A stretch of DNA of 11,423 bases from Burkholderiales bacterium (GTDB lineage Bacteria > Pseudomonadota > Gammaproteobacteria > Burkholderiales > Usitatibacteraceae): assembly GCA_025350945.1 (NCBI GenBank), contig JANXWW010000199.1, positions 1 to 11,423 of the forward strand. Direction: 5' to 3'. The notes under the pieces are model-generated. The model was not told the DNA's origin. It did no database searches and saw only the letters and a program-made list of their open reading frames with translations. Shown in pieces: positions 1-6,578 of the stretch; the stretch's first letter is position 1, and every line of letters begins with the position of its first letter. Position numbers and translations under genes: made by a program.

Positions 1-1452
1 CTGATGCAAATCGCCTGATAATTTTTTTAAGCTTGGCTCGTGGATATACATCATGTGCCCCGCATCGTAATACGCGGTTTCAATATTGCTGGCGCGCGAT
101 TCATCGAGCCCCAAATGACTAAACGTATAGTCGCTCGCGAAATGCGGCGTGGCGAAATCAAACAAACCGTTGGCCACAAAAACCTTCAGGTACGGATTTT
201 TTGACATTGCCTGGCGAAGTGATTCGCTCACGGAAGCATAGCGATTCGCAAATTGATCCCAGCCCCAATCGAGATAAAGCGATTTTAAAACCTCATACGG
301 CAAATCATTTTCGTACCCCAAATCACGGCGCACGTAATCATTCAAACATGCCGCGTATGCGCCGTAGAGATTCGTATAGCTCGGATCAAATTCAATTTGC
401 TCACCCGCGCTGTCGCGATCCACGCCGGTGAAGCGGCTGTCGAGTCGGCCGACCGTTTTGGCTTCATCACGCAGCAGCTCTTTGCAGAAGCGAAAAATAT
501 CGATGCGCAAATTCGAGCGCAAAACATAGCCGATATCAAGCCCCGTATAGCCCGCTATTTTTACCGCGAGTGCGGCGCGTTTGTCGGCGGATAGTTGATT
601 GCCCTGCAATAGCGCCGTGGCATATTCATTCATCGCAAATGCGGTGACTTCATCCAGCAAATCGCGCAATGGTTTGCTTTGCAGTTGCGGCGACAAGCGC
701 TGGTGATGCCACGCGGTTGCGGCGTAGGTCGGTAGAAATAAAACCGGTGGCAGATCATTGCCGTGATCGAAGCGCAGCGTTTGCATATCGAGCGCAATTG
801 AAATCAGCATTACCCCGTTGAGCGCCATGCCGTAGCGATCAAATAAATGATTCGACAACGCCGCCGCCCGCGTGGTGCCGTAACTTTCGCCAATTAAAAA
901 TTTCGGGCTGCTCCAGCGTGCGTAACGCGTGGTGTACAGGCGAATAAATTCACCAATGGATTCGAGGTCGTGTTGGTAATCGTGATACGTTTTTAATTTC
1001 TCGCCCGCGACCATGCGTGAATAACCGGTACCGACCGGATCGATAAATACCAAATCGGTTGAATCGAGCAGCGAGTAATCGTTATCGATCAGGCTGTACG
1101 GCGGCGGCGGCGCTGCGCCCATTTCATCAAGCAACACGCGCTTCGGCCCGGCCAAACCCAAATGCATCCAGACTGAACTCGAGCCCGGCCCGCCATTGAA
1201 TGAAAACGTGATGGGACGCTTGGCTGCAGATTCGGTTTTATCCAGCACATAAGCGACGAAAAAAACCGTTGCCCTAGCCTTCTCCGCTTCGGCCAAGCCC
1301 TCTTTTTCTGATTCCTCTTTCAACACCAAGGTGCCGCAGGTCACGGTGTAGGCGAGTGATTTGCCTTTGAGCGTAATGCGATGCTGGGTGATGGAAACGC
1401 GATCAGCTGGTGGTGGGACAGTGAATGCAGGCTTATCGGCAGGTTCAGTCAT
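1..1452 (-). CDS. S10-family serine carboxypeptidase-like hydrolase (C-terminus cut by window edge)
   Basis: 484 codons are readable without a stop down to base 1. Family S10 (alpha/beta-hydrolase fold) removes C-terminal residues from peptides. Visible motifs are the oxyanion-hole segment NGGPGSSS (residues 86-93), the block VFIDPVGTGYS (135-145), the nucleophile elbow GESYG with Ser190, Asp432 in the NGLFDFATP segment, and His466 in AGHMMYIHEP. The triad Ser190-Asp432-His466 is therefore complete, and only a few C-terminal residues should be missing. The N-terminus (MTEPADKPAF) shows no signal peptide or membrane segment, so a cytoplasmic enzyme is inferred, unlike secreted eukaryotic members. 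The ATG is preferred because an in-frame TAG lies 45 bases upstream with no other start codon between. The Shine-Dalgarno is weak (GAAAG inside a palindrome). It lies 88 bp downstream of yhbY on the same strand and could be co-transcribed. The exact substrate is unknown. Confidence 0.9.
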   Translation of the reverse strand, partial: MTEPADKPAFTVPPPADRVSITQHRITLKGKSLAYTVTCGTLVLKEESEKEGLAEAEKARATVFFVAYVLDKTESAAKRPITFSFNGGPGSSSVWMHLGLAGPKRVLLDEMGAAPPPPYSLIDNDYSLLDSTDLVFIDPVGTGYSRMVAGEKLKTYHDYQHDLESIGEFIRLYTTRYARWSSPKFLIGESYGTTRAAALSNHLFDRYGMALNGVMLISIALDMQTLRFDHGNDLPPVLFLPTYAATAWHHQRLSPQLQSKPLRDLLDEVTAFAMNEYATALLQGNQLSADKRAALAVKIAGYTGLDIGYVLRSNLRIDIFRFCKELLRDEAKTVGRLDSRFTGVDRDSAGEQIEFDPSYTNLYGAYAACLNDYVRRDLGYENDLPYEVLKSLYLDWGWDQFANRYASVSESLRQAMSKNPYLKVFVANGLFDFATPHFASDYTFSHLGLDESRASNIETAYYDAGHMMYIHEPSLKKLSGDLHQ

Positions 1453-1456
1453 GATT

Positions 1457-1468
1457 ACTTTCGAAAGT
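1457..1468. repeat. 12-bp perfect palindrome at the carboxypeptidase start
   Basis: ACTTTCGAAAGT is a perfect inverted repeat without spacer, ending 4 bases before the ATG of the minus-strand S10 gene. It occupies the position where the ribosome binding site should be; the only purine-rich stretch (GAAAG) lies within it. It could be an operator half-site pair or a small RNA fold, or chance. Confidence 0.4.
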
Positions 1469-1477
1469 CCAATATCG

Positions 1478-1513
1478 GCGGCTCTCTACGAGCACTATTG
1501 CTCTGAAAGCCGC
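1478..1513 (-). other. interrupted hairpin in the yhbY / S10 intergenic leader
   Basis: An outer arm pair GCGGCT (1478-1483) / AGCCGC (1508-1513) encloses an inner pair GAGCA (1490-1494) / TGCTC (1499-1503) with a 4-base loop. It lies in the 88-bp gap between the yhbY stop and the S10 start. No T-run follows on the minus strand, so it is not a standard terminator. It could be a leader structure, an RNA-processing site between the two genes, or incidental. Confidence 0.3.
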
Positions 1514-1520
1514 ACCACCA

Positions 1521-1548
1521 CTAGGGTTATCGCGCTAGGGTTATCGCA
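1521..1548. repeat. tandem 14-bp duplication at the 3' end of yhbY
   Basis: CTAGGGTTATCGCG (1521-1534) is followed directly by CTAGGGTTATCGCA (1535-1548), 13 of 14 bases identical. The second copy contains the yhbY stop codon (TTA at 1541-1543, read as TAA on the minus strand), so the duplication puts a second copy of the stop region downstream of the gene. It is probably a replication-slippage product. Confidence 0.75.
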
Positions 1549-1942
1549 CCACGCGCCGACGCTTCGCCGACACTTTCAATCCCGCCTCTTCCTCGCGCTT
1601 GGTCAATCGTGGCGGCTTCGGCATGCTGGCTTTTTTCGCAGCAGCGAGCTTGGCGGCTTTGGCTTTTTCGGCGTTGAAGCGATACACCACCACAATTTTG
1701 CCGATGTGCTGCACAGGTGCCAGTGAAAGTTTTTCGCACATTTCATGCAGGAATGCTTCGCGCGCGCCGCGTTCGTCGTTGAATACGCGAATTTTGATAA
1801 GCTCATGCACCGTGATGGCAGAGTCGATTTCTTTGAGCACCGCCGCGGTTAAACCTTCGTTGCCGATCATCACCACGGGTGACAAAGAATGTGCCTGAGC
1901 GCGCAGTTCGCGGCGCTCGGTGGGGGATAATAATGTTTTCAT
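1541..1942 (-). CDS. yhbY: YhbY family ribosome-associated RNA-binding protein
   Basis: A 133-residue protein of the CRM/YhbY family, small RNA-binding proteins that associate with pre-50S ribosomal particles. Family signatures are the N-terminal LSPTERRELRAQAHSL and VVMIGNEGLTAAVL segments (the GxxG-type loop around residues 27-30), HELIKIRV, and the final strand HIGKIVVVYR (about 79-88). The E. coli protein has about 97 residues; here a Lys/Ala/Arg-rich tail of about 45 residues follows the domain and ends in RRRVVR, probably a disordered basic RNA-binding extension. The start at 1942 matches the family N-terminus; the longer frame from 2008 would add an unrelated leader overlapping rlmE. 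The gene is divergent from rlmE, as in other proteobacteria, with 18 bp between start codons. There is no Shine-Dalgarno, but a consensus -10 box lies 6 bases upstream of the ATG. Confidence 0.93.
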   Translation of the reverse strand: MKTLLSPTERRELRAQAHSLSPVVMIGNEGLTAAVLKEIDSAITVHELIKIRVFNDERGAREAFLHEMCEKLSLAPVQHIGKIVVVYRFNAEKAKAAKLAAAKKASMPKPPRLTKREEEAGLKVSAKRRRVVR

Positions 1943-1948
1943 GAAAGG

Positions 1949-1954
1949 ATTATA
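1949..1954 (-). promoter_or_regulatory. candidate -10 box (TATAAT) for yhbY, implying a leaderless transcript
   Basis: On the minus strand the bases before the yhbY ATG read TATAAT-CCTTTC-ATG. The hexamer is a perfect sigma-70 -10 match, and six bases separate it from the ATG, so the predicted transcription start coincides with the A of the start codon. No Shine-Dalgarno is present. No good -35 is visible at 16-18 bp spacing (1971-1978), which weakens the call. Confidence 0.4.
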
Positions 1955-1960
1955 AAGGCT

Positions 1961-2626
1961 ATGGCCAACGCGCGTCCCAAAAACAGCAAGGACTGGGTGA
2001 CCCGCCACCTGAACGACCCGTATGTGAAGAAGGCGCAGGAAGAGGGCTATCGCTCGCGCGCCGTCTACAAATTACAGGAAATCGACAACAAACAATCGCT
2101 TATCAAGCCCGGCCACGTGGTCGTAGATCTGGGCTCCGCACCCGGCGGCTGGTCGCAATTGGCGATTAAAAAAGTTTCAGGTGGGCAAAATCAAGGCGGC
2201 AAAAACCCAGGCAAAGTGGTGGCCATTGATTTACTGCCAATGGAAGCGGTACCGGGCGTGATCTTTATTCAGGCTGATTTTTCTGAGGATGCCGGTCTGA
2301 ATGCCGTCATTGCGGAATTGGAAGGCAAGCTCGTAGACCTTGTGATTTCCGATATGTCCCCCAATATGACCGGAATACCGCTTACCGATCAGGCGCGTTT
2401 GTTTGCTCTCGGTGAGTTGGCGATGGATTTCGCGGTCAAGTTTTTGCAACCTAACGGGGTTTTTATAGTCAAGGTATTCCAGGGTGAAGGGTTCGAGCCG
2501 TTTGTGAAGCTATTGCGCAGTCAATTTTCACATGTGGCCACGAAAAAACCAAGTGCATCACGCGACGAAAGTCGTGAAGTTTATTTACTGGCGAAAGTGC
2601 CGAAAAGGCATATTGCGGCAGATTAA
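1961..2626 (+). CDS. rlmE: 23S rRNA (uridine-2552-2'-O)-methyltransferase RlmE (FtsJ/RrmJ)
   Basis: 221 residues; the E. coli enzyme has 209. It methylates the 2'-O of U2552 in the 23S A-loop late in 50S assembly, using S-adenosylmethionine. The SAM-binding motif VDLGSAPGGWSQ spans 55-66, with Asp90 in the second strand motif (VVAIDLLPME) and the acidic QADF motif at 104-107. The catalytic tetrad K-D-K-E is intact: Lys37 (AVYKL), Asp131 (ISDMSPN), Lys171 (FIVKVFQG) and Glu206 (SREVY). A Gly/Lys/Asn-rich insert at about 73-84 lengthens the loop after the SAM helix relative to E. coli. The ATG at 1961 gives the canonical N-terminus (KDWVTRHLNDPYV). AAAGGA at 1944-1949 is a possible ribosome site at 11 bases spacing. 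A weak -10-like GATAAT at 1926-1931, inside the start of yhbY, could drive it. ftsH follows after 112 bp, a conserved pairing. Confidence 0.97.
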   Translation: MANARPKNSKDWVTRHLNDPYVKKAQEEGYRSRAVYKLQEIDNKQSLIKPGHVVVDLGSAPGGWSQLAIKKVSGGQNQGGKNPGKVVAIDLLPMEAVPGVIFIQADFSEDAGLNAVIAELEGKLVDLVISDMSPNMTGIPLTDQARLFALGELAMDFAVKFLQPNGVFIVKVFQGEGFEPFVKLLRSQFSHVATKKPSASRDESREVYLLAKVPKRHIAAD

Positions 2627-2738
2627 AAACGGCGCATTATGTTTGGTGTACGATATAGTTTGAATTTGTTATTTTTCATAGCGCAGTACACTAATTTAAA
2701 ACGTACAAACTGAGTAGCACCACATCGAAGGAACGCGA
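2627..2738 (+). promoter_or_regulatory. rlmE-ftsH intergenic leader, possible ftsH promoter
   Basis: This 112-bp AT-rich gap contains TTGTTA (2666-2671) and TACACT (2687-2692), each a 4/6 match to sigma-70 hexamers but only 15 bp apart. An earlier TTGAAT (2660-2665) is 21 bp from the same -10. Neither pair is convincing. TTTGAAT faintly resembles the -35 of a heat-shock (sigma-32) promoter, but no CCCAT-type -10 follows. ftsH has a good ribosome site (AAGGA, 2728-2732) at its end. No terminator hairpin is seen, so read-through from rlmE is possible. Confidence 0.25.
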
Positions 2739-4682
2739 GTGAACAACTGGGTTAAAAATATTGGTCTTTGGCTTGTTATCGGCATTGTCTTGATGATGCT
2801 GTTTATCTCATTTTCGAAAAGTAGCGGGCAACGTGATGTCATGAGCTATTCGCAAATGATGACCGAAGCCAAAAACGGCAACATCGAAAAAATCAAACAA
2901 GAAAGTCTTCGAACACTAAAAATAACGCTGCGCGACAACAAAGGCGAAGCCAAGATCGTCTCTACGCCAGGTTCTGCAGACCTTTACATGTGGGAAGATT
3001 TGCGTAAATCCGGCGCGCAAATCGAAATGCGCGAAGAAGAAACGCAATCGGTTTTGGTCAGTCTCCTACTCTCATCATTCCCTGTATTGCTGCTCATCGG
3101 TGTATGGATTTACTTTATGCGGCAAATGCAGGGCGGCGGCAAAGGTGGCGCATTTTCATTCGGCAAAAGCCGGGCAAAAATGCTGGACGAAAGCACCAAC
3201 CCAATCACCTTTGTTGATGTAGCCGGTTGTGACGAAGCCAAGGAAGAAGTGTCTGAATTGGTCGATTTCCTGCGGGACCCGTCAAAATTCCAGAAGCTCG
3301 GCGGACGTATTCCGCACGGCGTATTGATGGTGGGTTCGCCCGGAACCGGTAAAACATTGCTCGCGCGCGCGATAGCAGGCGAGGCGAAAGTTCCATTTTT
3401 TTCGATCTCTGGTTCTGATTTCGTTGAGATGTTTGTGGGTGTGGGTGCGGCGCGTGTGCGTGACATGTTCGAGCAAGCCAAGAAAAATTCGCCCTGTATT
3501 ATTTTTATCGACGAGATCGATGCAGTGGGTCGCCAGCGTGGTGCCGGGGTCGGTGGTGGCAACGATGAGCGCGAACAAACACTGAATCAATTGCTGGTGG
3601 AGATGGATGGTTTTGAAGCGACGGCGGGCGTGATTGTGGTCGCCGCCACCAACCGTCCTGACGTGCTTGATCCGGCGCTATTGCGCCCCGGTCGCTTTGA
3701 TCGTCAAGTCACCGTGCCGTTGCCGGATGTGCGTGGCCGTGAGCAAATTTTGCTGGTACATATGCGTAAAGTGCCGATTGCACCTGATGTGAATCCTGCG
3801 ATTATTGCGCGTGGTTGCCCTGGTTTTTCAGGCGCAGATTTGGCGAACCTGGTGAACGAGGCGGCGCTGTTTGCGGCACGCGGCAGCAAGCGCTTGGTTG
3901 ACCACGAAGATTTCGAGCGCGCCAAAGACAAAATTATGATGGGTGCTGAACGTCGCTCAATGGTGATGGATGAGGAAGAGCGCAAGAACACTGCGTATCA
4001 CGAATCCGGCCACGCGATTTTGGGCTATTTGATGCCGAAGAGCGATCCGGTGCACAAGGTCACCATCATCCCGCGCGGTCGCGCGCTGGGGGTGACGATT
4101 CAATTGCCGGAGCAGGATCGTTACGCGTATGACCGCGTGTATTTAATGTCGCGCATCGCTGTGCTGTTTGGCGGCCGTATTGCTGAAGAAGTGTTCATGA
4201 ATCAAATGACCACCGGCGCATCGAACGACTTTGAGCGCGCCACACAACTTGCGCGTGATATGGTCACGCGTTATGGCATGTCGGATGCGCTGGGCACGAT
4301 GGTCTATGCCGAAAATGAAGGCGAAGTGTTTTTGGGCCGCTCAGTCACGCGGCAAACCAATGTGTCGGAAGAAACGATGCGTAAAGTGGACGCCGAAATC
4401 CGTCGCATTATCGACGAGCAATATGCATTAGCGCGTAAAGTTATTGAAGAGAATCGCGACAAAATCGAAGCCATGACCAAGGCGCTGCTCGAATACGAAA
4501 CTATCGACGCAGATCAGATCAAGGACATCATGGAAGGCAGGCCAGCGCGTCCACCAAAACCGTCAAGCATGCCGTTCAAGCCTAAATCAGGCGGTGATAC
4601 TGATGGGGCTACGCCGGTTATCGTAACCAAGCCTGAAGCGAAACCGGAAGTCACCACTCAGCCGGTTGAAGGCACACAATAA
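2739..4682 (+). CDS. ftsH: ATP-dependent zinc metalloprotease FtsH
   Basis: 647 residues, the normal size. This is a hexameric inner-membrane AAA+ protease that degrades damaged membrane proteins and regulators such as sigma-32 and LpxC in E. coli. Layout: membrane segment 1 (about 9-25), periplasmic domain (about 28-102), membrane segment 2 (about 104-126), AAA+ module with Walker A GSPGTGKT (199-206), the pore motif FVGVGAARVRDMF, Walker B IIFIDEID ending at Asp258-Glu259, and the second region of homology (AATNRPDVLDPALLRPGRFD). The zinc protease motif HESGH covers 421-425 (His421, Glu422, His425), with the third ligand Asp497 in TTGASNDFERAT. The tail from about residue 600 is rich in Pro, Lys and Thr. 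The start is GTG, supported by AAGGA six bases upstream. Walker A has Ser where E. coli has Pro in GPPGTGKT, a tolerated variation. A strong terminator follows. Confidence 0.98.
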   Translation: MNNWVKNIGLWLVIGIVLMMLFISFSKSSGQRDVMSYSQMMTEAKNGNIEKIKQESLRTLKITLRDNKGEAKIVSTPGSADLYMWEDLRKSGAQIEMREEETQSVLVSLLLSSFPVLLLIGVWIYFMRQMQGGGKGGAFSFGKSRAKMLDESTNPITFVDVAGCDEAKEEVSELVDFLRDPSKFQKLGGRIPHGVLMVGSPGTGKTLLARAIAGEAKVPFFSISGSDFVEMFVGVGAARVRDMFEQAKKNSPCIIFIDEIDAVGRQRGAGVGGGNDEREQTLNQLLVEMDGFEATAGVIVVAATNRPDVLDPALLRPGRFDRQVTVPLPDVRGREQILLVHMRKVPIAPDVNPAIIARGCPGFSGADLANLVNEAALFAARGSKRLVDHEDFERAKDKIMMGAERRSMVMDEEERKNTAYHESGHAILGYLMPKSDPVHKVTIIPRGRALGVTIQLPEQDRYAYDRVYLMSRIAVLFGGRIAEEVFMNQMTTGASNDFERATQLARDMVTRYGMSDALGTMVYAENEGEVFLGRSVTRQTNVSEETMRKVDAEIRRIIDEQYALARKVIEENRDKIEAMTKALLEYETIDADQIKDIMEGRPARPPKPSSMPFKPKSGGDTDGATPVIVTKPEAKPEVTTQPVEGTQ

Positions 4683-4713
4683 ATTGGTGGATTAATAAAT
4701 CAGTTAAATCATG

Positions 4714-4743
4714 CGGGCGACTTACGAGTCGCCCGTTTTGTTT
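4714..4743 (+). terminator. rho-independent terminator after ftsH
   Basis: A perfect 9-bp GC-rich stem, CGGGCGACT (4714-4722) / AGTCGCCCG (4727-4735), closes a TACG loop and is followed by TTTTGTTT. It lies 32 bases after the ftsH stop and should end most ftsH transcription before folP. Confidence 0.93.
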
Positions 4744-4769
4744 GGCGGCAGCAAAAATTAAAATATTAA
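4742..4769 (+). promoter_or_regulatory. candidate folP promoter immediately upstream of the start codon
   Basis: TTGGCG (4742-4747) and TATTAA (4764-4769) are 4/6 matches to the -35 and -10 consensus with 16-bp spacing, just downstream of the ftsH terminator. The predicted transcription start is about 4776, only a few bases before the folP ATG (4780). No Shine-Dalgarno is seen before folP, consistent with a nearly leaderless mRNA. Confidence 0.3.
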
Positions 4770-4779
4770 ATAAACCAAT

Positions 4780-5601
4780 ATGAAGCTTAGTTGCGGCAAT
4801 CACACTTTCGATCTCGCTCGCCCCATCGTCATGGGCATCGTCAACGTCACGCCCGATTCATTCTCTGACGGCGGAAAATTTTTTGCGCGCGATCAGGCGC
4901 TAGCACATGCTCGGCAGATGATGACAGAAGGTGCAGCGATCATCGATATCGGCGGCGAATCCACGCGTCCGGGGGCTACTGCGGCAACGTTACAGCAGGA
5001 GCTTGACCGCGTCATGCCGGTACTAGAAATTTTGGTACGTGAGGGTGCAATTGTTTCGGTGGATACGCAAAAATCAGAAGTTATGCGCGAAGCGATACGC
5101 CTCGGTGCGGCTATGATTAATGATGTCAACGCGCTGCAAGCGGTAGGCGCGATTGAGGCGTGTGCGGCAGCAAATGTGGCCGTGTGTTTGATGCATAAAC
5201 AAGGTGCGCCAGCGTCGATGCAGCAGGCACCACATTATTCAGATGTTGTGACCGAGGTGCGTGATTTTTTGCAGTCGCGCGTGCTTGCGTGCGAGGCGGC
5301 TGCGATTGCTCGTGATCGTATCGTCATTGATCCCGGCTTTGGTTTCGGCAAAACTGTTGCGCATAATTTCACTCTGCTTCGCGAGCTGAATGCTTTGGCT
5401 CAGCTAGGGTTCCCCGTGCTCGCCGGATTTTCGCGGAAATCGTCGCTCGGTGCTGTCACCGGGCGAGAAGTTGGCGAACGGCTCCCCGCCAGTCTCGCCA
5501 CAGCACTGATTGCCGCGCAAAACGGCGCAAAAATTCTCCGCGTGCATGATGTCAAAGAAACAGTGGATGTGTTGAAGGTGTGGCATGCTGTGAGCGGTTA
5601 A
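4780..5601 (+). CDS. folP: dihydropteroate synthase FolP
   Basis: 273 residues (E. coli 282). It condenses 6-hydroxymethyl-7,8-dihydropterin diphosphate with p-aminobenzoate in folate synthesis and is the sulfonamide target. The TIM-barrel signatures are complete: GIVNVTPDSFSDGG (19-32, Asn22), GGESTRPGA (58-66), VDTQK with Asp95, INDVNA with Asn114, DPGFGFGKT with Asp184 (184-192), FSRKS with Lys220, and LRVHDV with Arg254 and His256. These match the known E. coli ligands at nearly the same numbers. Phe28 and Pro64, positions commonly altered in sulfonamide-resistant enzymes, are wild-type-like. The LMHxQG motif reads LMHKQG. The ATG at 4780 gives the usual N-terminus, but its upstream region is AT-rich without a ribosome binding site. 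It sits behind the ftsH terminator, so it is probably transcribed separately. glmM does not follow, unlike E. coli. Confidence 0.97.
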   Translation: MKLSCGNHTFDLARPIVMGIVNVTPDSFSDGGKFFARDQALAHARQMMTEGAAIIDIGGESTRPGATAATLQQELDRVMPVLEILVREGAIVSVDTQKSEVMREAIRLGAAMINDVNALQAVGAIEACAAANVAVCLMHKQGAPASMQQAPHYSDVVTEVRDFLQSRVLACEAAAIARDRIVIDPGFGFGKTVAHNFTLLRELNALAQLGFPVLAGFSRKSSLGAVTGREVGERLPASLATALIAAQNGAKILRVHDVKETVDVLKVWHAVSG

Positions 5602-5644
5602 ATGTATAGGCGCACAAACGCACAGGCTGCCCAGTGCTTTTTGC

Positions 5645-5673
5645 CACGAAAAAATCATTTCATTTTTCGCGTG
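5645..5673. other. AT-rich inverted repeat after folP
   Basis: CGAAAAA (5647-5653) pairs with TTTTTCG (5663-5669) around a 9-base loop, with a bulged CAC/GTG extension outside. No T-run follows on either side, so it is at best a weak termination or processing structure. The rest of the 145-bp gap (5602-5746) shows a possible -10-like TAAAAT (5691-5696) but no matching -35. The ribosome site AAAGGGAG of the next gene is at 5733-5740. Confidence 0.25.
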
Positions 5674-5746
5674 GGCGCAGGACGCACGTTAAAATGATTT
5701 ACGAAGAATAAACACCGCCATTTCATTATGCCAAAGGGAGTGCAAT

Positions 5747-6565
5747 ATGGAGCCGAATAAACCTGTTAATCCGTATCAATCACCGAGTGTCGATGTCATC
5801 AGCGCGTCATCAGATGCCGACGCTGAACTTATCAATGGTGGCAGATCAGTGCCGGCTGGTAATGGGCTAAGCTGGATCGGCACCGGCTGGGGCATTTTTA
5901 CGCAGTCACCCATCGCCTGGATTGTGTGCGCAGTCATCATGATTGTTATTTCGATTGTGCTTGGATTTATTCCAATTTTGGGTAGTTTGATCTCGTACGT
6001 CCTGTTCTCTGTTTTTGTGGGTGGGCTCATGATGGGGTGTCAGGAGCAGCGCAACGGCAGGCCGTTGGAAATTGGCGATTTATTCGCCGGCTTCAAAGAG
6101 AAAGCGGGGCCATTGATTATTGTCGGTGTTTTATTTATCGCAGCTTCGCTGGTGCTGTTGCTGGTCGCTGCTGTTTTGTTCATGATTTTTCTGGGCTCTG
6201 CGGGCATTCTGGGCGCGCTGGTGAGCGGCAATGCTGAATCACTATCGAGTCTGATGAGTGGTGGAGCCGTTCTCTCGGTGCTGGTGATCGGGCTGGTAAT
6301 CCTCGCGCTTTATGTGCCCATTGCCATGGCCTTCTGGTTTGCGCCTTGTCTGGTGGCGGTGCAAAATGTTGCGCCATTGGCTGCGATGCGCATGAGTTTT
6401 TTCGCGTGCCTTAAAAATTTCCTCCCTTTCTTGGTTTATGGCATCGTATTTTTTGTCATCATGATTATTGCGGTATTGCCGTTCGGTCTGGGCATTTTTG
6501 TCGCACTTCCGCTTCTTTATGCATCAACTTACGCTGCTTACCGCGATATTTTTCTCGCTGAATAA
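5747..6565 (+). CDS. BPSS1780-type multi-pass inner-membrane protein, function unknown
   Basis: 272 residues. A soluble, polar N-terminus of about 40 residues (NPYQSPSVDV, acidic around 22-28) precedes the segment SWIGTGWGIFTQSPIAWI (42-59). Several hydrophobic helices follow, at about 57-75, 77-97, 121-158, 172-200, 226-246 and 247-262. Between them sit conserved-looking stretches PLEIGDLFAGF (106-116), FAPCLVAVQNVAPLAAMRMS (198-217) and TYAAYRDIF (261-269). This pattern recalls the uncharacterised BPSS1780 family of beta- and gammaproteobacteria; the assignment is from memory of the family, not a search. The ATG has a good Shine-Dalgarno (GGGAG, 5736-5740). The gene precedes the RDD/SpoIIM cluster by about 100 bp and may be its first member. 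A 9-bp inverted repeat covers its stop codon. No catalytic motif is recognised. Confidence 0.8.
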   Translation: MEPNKPVNPYQSPSVDVISASSDADAELINGGRSVPAGNGLSWIGTGWGIFTQSPIAWIVCAVIMIVISIVLGFIPILGSLISYVLFSVFVGGLMMGCQEQRNGRPLEIGDLFAGFKEKAGPLIIVGVLFIAASLVLLLVAAVLFMIFLGSAGILGALVSGNAESLSSLMSGGAVLSVLVIGLVILALYVPIAMAFWFAPCLVAVQNVAPLAAMRMSFFACLKNFLPFLVYGIVFFVIMIIAVLPFGLGIFVALPLLYASTYAAYRDIFLAE

Positions 6566-6578
6566 AATCATTCAGCGA
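6555..6578 (+). other. hairpin overlapping the stop codon of the BPSS1780-type gene
   Basis: TCGCTGAAT (6555-6563) and ATTCAGCGA (6570-6578) form a perfect 9-bp stem with a 6-base loop that contains part of the TAA stop. No T-run follows, so it is not a classical terminator. It may stabilise or separate the upstream message from the RDD cluster, or be a weak terminator. Confidence 0.5.

Noticed and set aside
397..594. Small plus-strand ORFs opposite the carboxypeptidase gene
   Set aside because: They are antisense to a complete S10 coding frame with conserved motifs and show no independent support.
1541..2008. Longer start for YhbY at 2008
   Set aside because: The extra 22 residues do not match the family N-terminus and would overlap the rlmE start; ATG 1942 gives the canonical beginning.
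2657..2690. Heat-shock (sigma-32) promoter before ftsH
   Set aside because: Only a partial -35 resemblance (TTTGAAT) and no CCCAT-type -10 at proper spacing.
3110..3562. 150-codon minus-strand ORF opposite ftsH (and shorter ones nearby)
   Set aside because: It lies entirely antisense to the conserved AAA+ module of ftsH and its translation is Ser/Pro/Thr-rich without domain character; it is a shadow of codon bias.
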